From: Rhodococcus sp. IITR03
GTDB taxonomy: Bacteria > Actinomycetota > Actinomycetes > Mycobacteriales > Mycobacteriaceae
Direction of reading: 5' to 3'
Length of the DNA stretch: 23,311 nucleotides
Assembly: GCA_001017865.1 (NCBI GenBank)
Contig: LATQ01000260.1
Coordinates: forward strand, 1 to 23,311
The notes below the pieces were generated by a model. It did not search any database. It was not told the DNA's origin and worked only from the letters and a program-made list of their open reading frames with translations. This document shows positions 7,610 through 14,923 of this stretch, in pieces (positions within the stretch are counted from its first letter, which is position 1; every line of letters begins with the position of its first letter). Made by a program: the position numbers and the translations under genes.

Positions 7610-7813
7610 GATCCGAGGCAAAGGCGCTCGGCCGAATTCCGTTCACCGGTCGGATGGATGGTTGTCTCATGAGAGGTAGGTGACGTTCTGCGGCAGACAG
7701 TCTCGCTGAGCTATCGACGGCGAGGGGTGGTGATGATGTCGGGAACCCGTATCGAAGTGGCCGTCGACTCGGTGTTCGTTCGTCCTCGGCGGTGAGGGCG
7801 AAAATTCCGTTGC

Positions 7814-7842
7814 CCCAGTACTCATCGAGGAGTACTACTGGG
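7814..7842. repeat. Inverted repeat with a 3-nt bulge
   Basis: CCCAGTACTC (7814-7823) faces GAGTAC and TGGG (7830-7842, with TAC unpaired) around an ATCGAG loop. It overlaps the coding-like segment described for this region, so it may be incidental codon structure (the frame reads VLIEEYYW) or an operator. Confidence 0.3.
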
Positions 7843-7881
7843 CGCTGACGAATTTCGAGATTCTCGAGGAGAAATACGGCG

Positions 7882-8064
7882 ATGGCCACCACGATCGAAC
7901 GGCCGGACGGCACGAGCATTCACGGTCCGGGCAAGCTTTCTGCGGAGCGCTTGCAGCACGAGCTGGCGTTGCGTCGACGTGCGCAGCGGATACCGGCAAG
8001 GCGACGTCACGACGGAAAAGGCGGGCGTCGGCAGCAGCGGCGTGCCGCCGCCGGAGCATGGTAA
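7882..8064 (+). CDS. Small basic hypothetical protein
   Basis: An ATG at 7882, preceded by GAGGAG 10 nt upstream, opens 60 codons ending at TAA 8062-8064. The peptide starts MATTIERPDGTSIHG and ends in an arginine/glycine/alanine-rich basic tail that could bind nucleic acid. It overlaps the end of the coding-like VLIEEYYW frame. No family is recognised. Third-position GC is moderately high. Low-to-moderate support; it may be part of a larger gene broken by missing bases. Confidence 0.3.
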   Translation: MATTIERPDGTSIHGPGKLSAERLQHELALRRRAQRIPARRRHDGKGGRRQQRRAAAGAW

Positions 8065-8100
8065 CTCCGCCCAGCATCGTCGAGGCTGCGGCGTGATCTG

Positions 8101-8448
8101 TCAGCGGCTCAACAGCGGCGATTCCCGACGATAGTGCGCGTCCAGCACGACAGCCCCGTCCTCGACGCGATCGACATCGGACCACGGAACCAGGCAGGTC
8201 CCGCGGTGGCGCCACCGGATCCACCGAGCGAGCAACACCGGGGCACGCACATCGGTGCGTTCGAATCCGAGGTACGAGCCGCGCCGGCGAGGCGAGAGGA
8301 GAATGCCGACGACCTCCGGCGACAGCACTCCCCCACGGTCCGATTCAGGCGGACGAGCAGGGATGCGGAAACGTATATCGCACACCCACCCGACGTGGTC
8401 GCCGTTGTGCTCGTGGACAGGCAGGTCGAGCAGATCAGTCAGGAGCAT
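8101..8448 (-). CDS. PRC-barrel-like protein, last gene of the Nramp operon
   Basis: The 115-residue protein begins MLLTDLLDLPVHEHNGDHVG with the following VCDIRFRI, the opening strand pattern of PRC-barrel domains (a 'LLxxPVxxxxGxxxGxVxDxR' start). A second beta block follows (VVGILLSPRRRGSYLGFER) and the end carries RWRHRGTCLVPWSDVDRVEDG, where 'vPWsDV' is the typical closing strand. There is no membrane segment or signal peptide. The ATG at 8448 overlaps the end of the preceding PRC gene by 14 bp, so translation is coupled. Role is likely a cytoplasmic partner or sensor for the upstream transporter (inference from operon position). Confidence 0.7.
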   Translation of the reverse strand: MLLTDLLDLPVHEHNGDHVGWVCDIRFRIPARPPESDRGGVLSPEVVGILLSPRRRGSYLGFERTDVRAPVLLARWIRWRHRGTCLVPWSDVDRVEDGAVVLDAHYRRESPLLSR

Positions 8449-8830
8449 GGCTGCCCCCGGGAATGCGGCCGATGATCTGGTCCCGTACCCATCGCTCGGG
8501 CCACGTCGCATTTAAGGCCTCGGACCGCACTCGTAGCCGGAGAGTGATACCGACCTCGGCAACGTCGTCCCACTTGATGCGATGCAAGCGGCTTCGGGGC
8601 AGACGGCCCCCGAAGATCCGAGTCATCAAGGTTGAGCCGGTGAGGATCGCCTCGACACGCGGTGCTGACGAGGTGACGCCGTCGGATTCGATGCCGCTGA
8701 GTTCGATGTCATCGACCGTGGCCACCGGTACGCCGTCACAGTCGAGGATCTGCCGGTCCAGCAGGTGCAGGCGGGCATCGATCAGCCGACCGTCTCGGTC
8801 GGTGCCGGCTGGGTGCTCTGATCTGCTCAT
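8435..8830 (-). CDS. PRC-barrel domain protein coupled to the Nramp transporter
   Basis: The 131-residue protein has a short polar N-terminus, then a PRC-barrel domain: LLDRQILDCDGVPVATVDDIEL (broken here as LLDRQILDCDG, then VPVATVDDIEL), a variable loop, RVEAILTGS, and RLHRIKWDDVAEVG as the closing strand. The C-terminal end WVRDQIIGRIPGG resembles the tail of PRC-barrel domains found with MgtE-N domains in actinobacteria. Its ATG (8830-8828) overlaps the stop of the Nramp gene as ATGA, which implies translational coupling and fixed stoichiometry with the transporter. PRC-barrel proteins often bind partner proteins or RNA; here a regulatory subunit of the transporter is a reasonable inference. 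Confidence 0.8.
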   Translation of the reverse strand: MSRSEHPAGTDRDGRLIDARLHLLDRQILDCDGVPVATVDDIELSGIESDGVTSSAPRVEAILTGSTLMTRIFGGRLPRSRLHRIKWDDVAEVGITLRLRVRSEALNATWPERWVRDQIIGRIPGGSHAPD

Positions 8831-10056
8831 TGTCCTGCTCCGGTGACGATCATCAACGGTATCGCCGCTGCCGAGGCGGCGACAATGATCACCAGGTAGA
8901 CGGTACCGATCGCGTTGACGACCGGACCGTTGACATGTTCGCCCATGTACTGCGGGTCGTTGGAGATGATCAGAACCGGTAGATACGTCAAGGGCAGGGC
9001 GATCGCGGAGAACACCACCGAGTACTCGGTGACCAGGATCGGGTCCACCCCCGTCATCAGCACACCGACGGCGACGATCAACAACACCAGCATGGTCAGG
9101 TGGAAGCGTGCCGCCTCCACCGGGCGTCGGAACTTGCCCCACGACCACCCCAGGAACTGCGCCAGGGTGTAGCCCCCGGACAGTGCGGTTTCGAGCGCCG
9201 CGCCGAACGTGGCCGCCACGATCCCGAGGATGATCACCGCCACCGCCAGTTTCCCTCCCGCCTCGGCCACCGGAATCAGCACCTGCGACAGGCTGGACAC
9301 CTCTACCCCACCCGGCATCAGCACGATCGCCGACAGTGCGGCGATCGCCACCGAGAGGATGCCGCCGAGGGGAAATCCGACCAGAACGTTGAGCCGGGAC
9401 TTCGCCAGATCTCGCACCGTCCACTTCTCTTCCACTGCGCCGGAAGAGAAGAAGAACACCTCGTACGGAGTCATCGCCGCACCGAACAACGCGATCGCGT
9501 AGTACCAATATGCGGCCAGGTTTTCGCCGTCCGACAGGGACGGAGTGAACACCTGGTCCGCGAGCTGCCCCCAGTCCGGACCGAGAAGGAACACTGCCAC
9601 TGCGAACATGACCAGGCACAGTCCGACCACCCCCGTGACGTTCTCCATCACCGAGAACTTCACCCGCCAGATCACCAGCCACACCGCCAGGGCGGCTACC
9701 GGAATCCACATCTTCGGGTTCACACTGCTCGCCAATTGCAACGCCAGCGCGATACCACCGACCTCGGCGGTCAACGTCAACAGGTTGATCAGAAACGACG
9801 CGCTCAGATTCGCCACTGCCATGCGCGGCCCGAGGCGTTCGCGAATGATCTCGAAAGTGGCTCGGCCGCTGACCGCTGCGACGCGACCGGACATCTGCGC
9901 GAATACACAGATTCCCAGCACCCCTACCGGCACCACCCAGGCCAGCGACAACCCGAAACGCGCACCCACCACTGCATTGGTGACCAGATCACCGATATCG
10001 AGGAATCCCCCGATCGCGGTGAGGATGCCGAGAGCGACGGCAAAAAGTCTTTTCAT
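8827..10056 (-). CDS. Divergent Nramp (SLC11) family metal transporter
   Basis: The 409-residue protein has about eleven hydrophobic segments and the Nramp layout: GGFLDIGDLVTNAVVGARFG in TM1 and FGAAMTPYEVFFFSSGAVEE in TM6. The family's metal-binding DPGN motif in TM1 is replaced by DIGD (residues 20-23), while TM6 keeps A-x-M-x-P as AMTPYE instead of the usual MPHN. Classic Nramps import Mn2+ or Fe2+ with protons at the plasma membrane; altered TM1/TM6 residues occur in subfamilies with other specificity, such as the Mg2+-transporting relatives, so the ion is uncertain. It starts at ATG 10056, overlapping the lipoprotein stop as ATGA, and ends overlapping the next ATG in the same way. Several gene products are thus made in step from one message. 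Confidence 0.85.
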   Translation of the reverse strand: MKRLFAVALGILTAIGGFLDIGDLVTNAVVGARFGLSLAWVVPVGVLGICVFAQMSGRVAAVSGRATFEIIRERLGPRMAVANLSASFLINLLTLTAEVGGIALALQLASSVNPKMWIPVAALAVWLVIWRVKFSVMENVTGVVGLCLVMFAVAVFLLGPDWGQLADQVFTPSLSDGENLAAYWYYAIALFGAAMTPYEVFFFSSGAVEEKWTVRDLAKSRLNVLVGFPLGGILSVAIAALSAIVLMPGGVEVSSLSQVLIPVAEAGGKLAVAVIILGIVAATFGAALETALSGGYTLAQFLGWSWGKFRRPVEAARFHLTMLVLLIVAVGVLMTGVDPILVTEYSVVFSAIALPLTYLPVLIISNDPQYMGEHVNGPVVNAIGTVYLVIIVAASAAAIPLMIVTGAGQ

Positions 10057-10562
10057 CCGGCCGCCTCGAGACGGTCTCCGAGCGCGAGCAACTCTGTACC
10101 CGCACGTCCGAGCTCGGCCGCGACCGTAGTCAGTTCGGGCTGCCCGCCGACTCCCGCAACGATGTCTCGACCCCGGATGATCTGTCCGGTAACCGTGTTC
10201 GCCGCCTGCAGGACCTCGGCGCGCAGGTCGCCCTGCTCGGGGGTGTCCACCTCTCGATCCGCGGTTGCCGAGACCGCCTGGTCGACCTCTTCGAGCATGT
10301 CCGACAGTGCGGTGTCCGTGGCGGCGGTGGTGTTGCGACCGTCGGCGAAAACCTGCAGGCTCAACTGAGCCGAGACCGCTGCCGAACCGATCTGCTGCGC
10401 TGCCCGACCGAAATCGCCTTCCACCCCGCCGCGTATCGAAGCGCACCCGGATGCGAAGACACCCAGGAGCAGCGCTGCAGCGACCACATGGAGCAGCGCA
10501 CCCCTGCTCCGGCGTCTACCCGTCTCCCGCGAGACGCGCCGTGAAGACCATGCGTTCCTCAC
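10053..10562 (-). CDS. Putative lipoprotein, first gene of the Nramp-PRC operon
   Basis: From GTG 10562 the protein has 169 residues. A twin-Arg-rich N-terminus (GRRRSR) and hydrophobic core (LLHVVAAALLLGVF) lead to a lipobox ASGC with Cys at residue 40, the expected lipidation site. The mature part is helical, polar and rich in Ala, Gln and Glu (for example ALSDMLEEVDQAVSATADRE), with no recognised domain. It should sit on the outer face of the plasma membrane. The start is supported by TATCGT 7 nt upstream (leaderless pattern); no Shine-Dalgarno is needed. The TGA overlaps the Nramp ATG (ATGA). Because it heads the transporter operon, it may be an extracytoplasmic accessory subunit or metal-related sensor (inference). 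Confidence 0.75.
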   Translation of the reverse strand: MRNAWSSRRVSRETGRRRSRGALLHVVAAALLLGVFASGCASIRGGVEGDFGRAAQQIGSAAVSAQLSLQVFADGRNTTAATDTALSDMLEEVDQAVSATADREVDTPEQGDLRAEVLQAANTVTGQIIRGRDIVAGVGGQPELTTVAAELGRAGTELLALGDRLEAAG

Positions 10563-10569
10563 CAACCTC

Positions 10570-10575
10570 ACGATA
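10570..10575 (-). promoter_or_regulatory. -10 box of the lipoprotein-Nramp-PRC operon
   Basis: On the minus strand TATCGT (TANNNT) is followed by 7 nt (GAGGTTG) and the GTG start at 10562. This is a leaderless arrangement identical in spacing to other genes in the window. Confidence 0.6.
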
Positions 10576-10607
10576 GAGGCCGGTTTCCGTAGCCGGTCGG
10601 TTTCGAC

Positions 10608-10619
10608 AGTGTCGACACT
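10608..10619. promoter_or_regulatory. Perfect 12-bp palindrome between divergent promoters
   Basis: AGTGTCGACACT is its own reverse complement. It lies between the -10 boxes of the lipoprotein operon (10570-10575) and the cyclase gene (10643-10648), close to the expected -35 of the latter. A further GTCGAC copy lies near 10629-10634. It is a candidate shared operator; the binding protein is unknown. Confidence 0.4.
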
Positions 10620-10642
10620 CGTCGCGCTGTCGACCCGGCGCC

Positions 10643-10648
10643 TATCGT
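10643..10648 (+). promoter_or_regulatory. -10 box for leaderless hydrolase-cyclase gene
   Basis: TATCGT (TANNNT) ends 7 nt before the ATG at 10656, with no Shine-Dalgarno sequence between. It is the same hexamer used by the divergent lipoprotein operon. Confidence 0.6.
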
Positions 10649-10655
10649 TGTTCCC

Positions 10656-12166
10656 ATGGATCCGCCCGTGACGCGGTACATCCAGCGCGACGGCAACGCA
10701 CTGGCGTATCAGGCCGTGGGCGAGGGGCCACATCCGATCGCGTGGTTCTTCGAAGACATGATGCATCCGGACCTGATGTGGACCGATCCACACTTCCACT
10801 ACAACTTCGAACGTTGCGCCCGCTTCGCGCGTTCGTTGTTCTTCCAGCGCCGCGGATTCGGACTGTCCGATCCCGTCGAGCACGTCCCCACGCTCGAGGA
10901 GCAGGCCGACGACGTAGTCGCGGTGCTCGACGACGCCGAGGTCTCTCGAGCCACGCTCGTCGGCGCGGCCAGCACCTGCGGGCCCCTCGCTTGGTAGCCG
11001 CTCGGCACCCCGACCGAATTTCCGGACTGATCCTCGCCGAACCCTGGGCCGACACCCTGCTGTCCGACGGCGATCCGCCACCAGGATGGACTGCTGACGA
11101 GCGAGACCGGTTCGTCGAGTCGTATCGGGATGCGTACGCATTTTGGGGTCAAGGGAAACTCACGTCCCTGACGCACCCGACCCTCGATGTCCCACACAAC
11201 CGACGGATCATGGCGCTGCTCGAACGTTGCTCCGCCACACCGAGAACAGCCCAGAAACATCTCGAGTGGGCCCTCCGCGCGAACTACTCCTCGATTCTGC
11301 CGGCGATCCAATGCCCGACGAAGGTCCTGCACCAGCCGGACACTCTGTTCGCCCGAGAGGCCGGCCGCAGAGTTGCCGCGGATATTCCGAACGGCCGCTT
11401 CTACGAGCTGCCGCCGATCCCGGTCGGCGCAACGCTGGGTGAAGTGCTGATCCCTGTTCTCGACCACGTGGAGGAACTCGTCAGCGGCTCGGACCATCCG
11501 GTCGACGCGGATCGGTTTCTGGGCGCGGTTCTGTTCACCGATGTCGTCCGCTCCACCGATCTGCTCGCGGAGGTCGGTGACAGCCGCTTCGCACGGTTGC
11601 TGGGCGCCCACGACAGACTCGTGCGTGTGGAGGTCGAGGCCGGCGGAGGCACACTCGTGGGCATCGCGGGCGATGGGACCCTCAGTGTGTTCGACGGTCC
11701 CGTGGCCGCGCTGCAGTGCGCACACCGGATCATCCGAGCCACATCGACTCTCGGATTCACTGTGCGGTCCGGTGTGCATGTCGGGTCGGTGACCCGCGCC
11801 GGTCCCGGGTTGACCGGAATGACGGTCCACATCGGAGCGCGGATCGCTGCCTCCTCCGGGCCTGGGGAGGTGCGATGCTCACAGGCGGTGCGCGAACTTG
11901 CGGTCGGCGGAGATTTCGATTTCACCGACCTGGGCAGGCATCGACTCAAAGGTGTGCCCGGTCAGGTGCAGGTGTTCAGGGCGACGACCAGGGCCCGTCG
12001 TGCACAGCCTGCGCTGCCGCCACGCCCGACCGTCTCGGACCGGGCAGTACTGACCTTGGCGCGCCGGCTCCCGGCATGCTTCGTGAACTCGCCCGCTTTG
12101 CAGACCGTCGCAACAGAGCAGGGAGGCGCCCACGATGATCGTCGCCGACTAGGCTCGGCACCGTGA
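10656..12166 (+). pseudogene. Alpha/beta-hydrolase-class III adenylate/guanylate cyclase fusion, frameshifted near 10990
   Basis: Two frames form one protein of about 503 residues. The N-terminal part is an alpha/beta-hydrolase fold with FFQRRGFGLSDP, then ATLVGAASTCGPLA, where the nucleophile elbow GxSxG is degenerate. One missing base at 10988-10992 separates it from LVAARHPDRISGLILAEP. The C-terminal part is a class III cyclase catalytic domain: GAVLFTDVVRSTDLLAEVGD (first metal Asp), GTLVGIAGDGTLSVFDGP (second metal Asp) and GMTVHIGARIAASSGPGEV. Such fusions are common in mycobacteria and rhodococci, where the hydrolase domain probably acts as a ligand sensor for cAMP synthesis. The protein is cytoplasmic. 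A C-terminal extension of about 60 residues follows. The stop overlaps the GTG of cinA. Confidence 0.8.
12150..12155 (+). promoter_or_regulatory. -10 box for leaderless cinA
   Basis: TAGGCT ends 7 nt before the GTG at 12163. It lies within the end of the cyclase gene, so cinA can be transcribed separately from its upstream neighbour. Confidence 0.6.
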
Positions 12167-13444
12167 GCGTGCGTGCAGGAATCATCGTGACCGGGACCGA
12201 AGTACTGACCGGGAGGATCGCCGACCAGAACGGACCGTGGTTGTCCGACCAACTCCTGAGACTCGGCGTCGACGTCGCTCACATCACGATCTGCGGTGAC
12301 CGGCCCGCCGACCTGACCGCACAGCTGCGCTTTCTCGCCGAGCAGGGCGTCGACCTCATCGTCACCAGCGGGGGCCTCGGTCCCACCGCCGATGACCTCA
12401 CAGTCCCCACCGTCGCGGAGTTCTGCGATCGCGAACTGTTGCTCGATCCCGAACTCGAAGAACACATCGCAGGTGTCATTCGCCGCTTCCGCCCGGACAC
12501 CCCGGATCTCGACGCCGGCCGACGCGCATCGGTATCCGCAAGCAGCGCACGTGCCCGCCGGTGCCACCGCCCTGCCGCCCACCGGTACAGCGCCGGGCGT
12601 GGTCATCCCCGCGATCGCCGGCGATCGGCCGGTACCGACCATCGTCATCCTGCCCGGACCGCCCGGTGAGCTGCAGGCGATGTGGCCGAGCGCGGTCGCC
12701 TCCCCTGCGGTCGCCAACGTGTTGTCGCGAGCCGACGACCTGCAGCAGCACACCGTGCGTGCCTACGGATTGCACGAGGCACAACTCGCCGAGACGCTGC
12801 GCCGGGCCGAAGCAGAGATCACCGGCCTCGATCGCCTCGAGATCACGACCTGCCTTCGCCACGGCGAACTCGACATGGTGACGCGGGTCGCCTCCGGTAA
12901 CGCGGGCATCTATCACCGTCTTCTCGATGTCCTCACCGAACACCATGGCCGCCAGATATTCTCGACCGACGGTTCCACCATCGACGACCAGCTGATCGCC
13001 GCCCTCGACGGCCGCACGATCGCGACTGCGGAGTCGTGCACCGGCGGACTCGTCGCTGCGCGGCTCACCGACCGTCCCGGGTCGTCGGCCTATGTCATGG
13101 GTGGCGTGGTCTCGTACTCCAACGACGCGAAGTCCGATCTGATCGACGTACCGGCCGAGATGATCGCGGAGCACGGCGCGGTGAGCGAGCAGGTCGCCGC
13201 AGCCATGGCCGCGGGTGCCCGACGTCGCCTGAAGGTCGACGTCGCGGTCTCCACCACCGGGATCGCCGGCCCCGACGGTGGAACCGACGCCAAGCCGGTG
13301 GGCACGGTGTGCTTCGGCGTCGCGATCGAGGGACGACCGACGTACACGGTCACCCGCCGTTTCCCCGGAGACCGCGAACGGGTCAGGACTCTGACCACCA
13401 CGGCGGCACTGCATCTGGTTGTCGCACGGCTCGGCCGGGCTTGA
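12163..13444 (+). pseudogene. cinA: CinA family protein (MoCF domain plus nicotinamide-nucleotide amidase), two frame breaks
   Basis: The first frame carries the N-terminal MoCF-like domain: [19 protein letters not shown] and [19 protein letters not shown], the hallmark of CinA/COG1058. A later frame carries [34 protein letters not shown] and the C-terminal PncC amidase domain with ATAESCTGGLVAARLTDRPG, VVSYSNDAKSDLI and STTGIAGPDGGT. Between them (12511-12546) the third frame briefly gives IGIRKQ, the conserved RKQ segment, so two single-base deficits are needed. The repaired length is about 427 residues, normal for CinA. The enzyme hydrolyses pyrophosphate/ADP-ribose-type and NMN damage products in NAD salvage. 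GTG start is leaderless. Conserved on both sides of the breaks, so the gene is probably intact in the cell. Confidence 0.9.
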
Positions 13445-13468
13445 GCCTGCGCGGACCCTCGGCGGCCG

Positions 13469-14163
13469 TCAGTTCTCTCCTACCGCCTCCAAGCGGGCCC
13501 GGAGGGAATCCACTTCGGCTCGGAGGTCGTTGATCTCGTCGATGTAGGGACGGATCCGGGCGCGGACCGCTTCGTCGGTGTACTGGGGGATCAGGCTCCG
13601 TGAGCAGTTCCAGTCGAAGGCCTCGACCTCGATGACGATGCTTCGTTCGCATCGCGCCGAGATTCTCCGACCGTCTCCGAGATCGCGCAGTCGGTCGAGA
13701 AGCTGCGGGTCGTCGTCCGCATCGACCACCCGCGCGGTACCGAAGACCTTCAACCGCCTCTTCAGCGGAAAGTCCGCGAGGAACAGCGCGACCTTCCCGG
13801 TGGCCGCGATGTTCCCGACCGAGACGAACTGCTGGTTGCCTCGGTGATCCGCGAACCCGATCGTCTGCCCACCGAGGTGGTGCAGGAACCCGACGGGTCC
13901 ACTGCGGTACTGGACATAGGGCCATCCGCTCGGGGTCACCGTCGCCATGTGGAACTGGAGCTTTCGCGTACGAGAGCGAGTTCGCGGTCGCCCAACAATT
14001 GAGGTCCTTGATCGGGTTCGTCGAGGTCGGCGCCATAGGCAACGATGCTGCCTGCAGCTTCCTGACGAGCCACCGCCTGCGGGCCGAACGCCAGATGGTG
14101 ATACCTCGACCCCATACCGATCTCCTCGCCGTTGTCCGTTATGTCGACAGCGAGATAGTGCAT
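13469..14163 (-). pseudogene. Pyridoxamine 5'-phosphate oxidase-family FMN-binding protein, frameshifted near 13955
   Basis: The N-terminal frame (from ATG 14163) has MHYLAVDITDNGEEIGMGSR and ends RELALVRES; the next frame continues FHMATVTPSGWPYVQYRSGP, the typical split-barrel 'F..ATVt.dGwPyvqyR.GP' flavin-binding start. Then come IGFADHRGNQQFVSVGNI and GKVALFLADF, matching PPOX-like proteins that bind FMN or F420. One missing base near 13955 restores the join. The repaired protein has about 231 residues and ends in a short coiled coil (EINDLRAEVDSLRARLEAV). It could act as an FMN-dependent oxidoreductase; the substrate is not known. It is divergent from the TetR gene, 82 bp away, and so may belong to the same regulatory circuit. 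It converges on cinA. Confidence 0.8.
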
Positions 14164-14232
14164 CACAGTCGGCCGCAATCAGGAAGTTGTGGGTATCGAC
14201 TTCGAGGTTCGTCGAACATGAGTTGCCTGAGT

Positions 14233-14255
14233 TAAGATACGGAACGTGCCGTATC
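14233..14255 (+). promoter_or_regulatory. TetR promoter -10 box overlapped by a palindromic operator
   Basis: TAAGAT (14233-14238, TANNNT) ends 7 nt before the GTG at 14246. Overlapping it, GATACGG (14236-14242) and CCGTATC (14249-14255) are perfect inverted 7-bp arms around a 6-nt spacer that contains the transcription and translation start. A TetR dimer bound here would block its own promoter. A second small dyad, GTTCGTCGAAC, lies at 14207-14217 toward the PPOX gene. Confidence 0.65.
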
Positions 14256-14923
14256 CGAATGAACCGCCTGCGCAACGCGGACGTCCACGCGACGCCGAAC
14301 TCGAGCGTCGGATCACCACCACCGTTCTCGAGCTACTGGCCGAGGAAGGCTACGAAGGCGTGACGTTCGAGGCGGTCGCTCGACGTTGCCAGGCGTCGAA
14401 GGCAACGCTGTATCGACGTTGGCAGTCCAAGCGCGACATGGTGCTCGCAGCCGTGAAGGACGCCCCTGCGCATCCCTCGGCAGTCCCACTTCGGCGCGGC
14501 GAAACACTTCGCGACGATCTGCTGCTCCTTGCGCAGCGCCTCAGCCGCACCATGTCCGCAACCGACAGCAACGCCGCCTTCATGCTGCTCCATGCGGGAC
14601 TCGAAGACCCGGAGTTGTGCGACGCCATCGAGGAGACCGTCGGCCCGACAGGCGCGCGTCTCCCCCAGGCGGTCCTCGACGATGCCGTTGCTCGAGGCGA
14701 ACTTCCCACGGGCGCTCAACCATTCGCATATGAGGAAGTTGTGGGCACCGTCCTGCTCCTGCGACGAGCGAACGGCCTCACCGTCGACGACACCTACCTC
14801 GAAGCCCTCGTCGACACGGTCGTCATTCCGGCGCTCACCGCGTCCGCCGGCCGAACGGACCTGCCTGCCGGCATCTTCTCCGGCCACCCCGAAACCTCCA
14901 CCACGACTACGGAGACCCCATGA
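14246..14923 (+). CDS. TetR/AcrR family transcriptional regulator
   Basis: The 225-residue protein starts at GTG 14246 in a leaderless arrangement. Residues 14-70 form the TetR N-terminal DNA-binding domain: RPRDAELERRITTTVLELLA, then GYEGVTFEAVARRCQASKAT and LYRRWQSKRDM, the classic helix-turn-helix with the 'KATLYRRWxSK' recognition helix. The C-terminal ligand-binding part resembles TetR_C subfamilies with LLLRRANGLTVDDTYLEALV. It presumably represses its own operon through the palindrome covering its start codon. Its TGA overlaps the ATG of the downstream hydrolase (ATGA), so both are made from one transcript; the hydrolase substrate or product is a plausible effector (inference). Confidence 0.92.
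   Translation: MPYPNEPPAQRGRPRDAELERRITTTVLELLAEEGYEGVTFEAVARRCQASKATLYRRWQSKRDMVLAAVKDAPAHPSAVPLRRGETLRDDLLLLAQRLSRTMSATDSNAAFMLLHAGLEDPELCDAIEETVGPTGARLPQAVLDDAVARGELPTGAQPFAYEEVVGTVLLLRRANGLTVDDTYLEALVDTVVIPALTASAGRTDLPAGIFSGHPETSTTTTETP

Larger units (their letters stand above)
7610..8100. other. Unrecognised island DNA with coding-like segments
   Basis: No recognisable gene fills this 490-bp stretch. Around 7786-7880 a plus-strand frame reads VLIEEYYWALTNFEILEEK with high third-position and low second-position GC, typical of real coding in this genome, but it has no usable start. A preceding ATG at 7733/7736 with a GAGGGG site opens a different frame that stops after 20 codons. Frame errors in this stretch may be hiding one small gene. 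The hairpin at 7814-7842 lies inside it. Confidence 0.4.

Noticed and set aside
7350..7919. Minus-strand frame with a hydrophobic-looking start (IVVAIAVFLLENLEIR)
   Set aside because: It is the complement of the plus-strand segment VLIEEYYWALTNFEILEEK and of the winged-helix gene end; codon-position GC favours the plus strand.
8435..9709. Long minus frame that would fuse a 290-residue polar protein to the first PRC domain
   Set aside because: The extra N-terminal part is out of frame with the Nramp gene on the same strand and has glycine/arginine-rich nonsense composition. The ATG at 8830 with the ATGA overlap is the natural start.
9100..10368. A 422-codon plus-strand open frame
   Set aside because: It lies opposite the Nramp and lipoprotein genes and translates to a His/Gln/Arg-rich sequence without any domain; the minus-strand membrane protein is clearly the real one.
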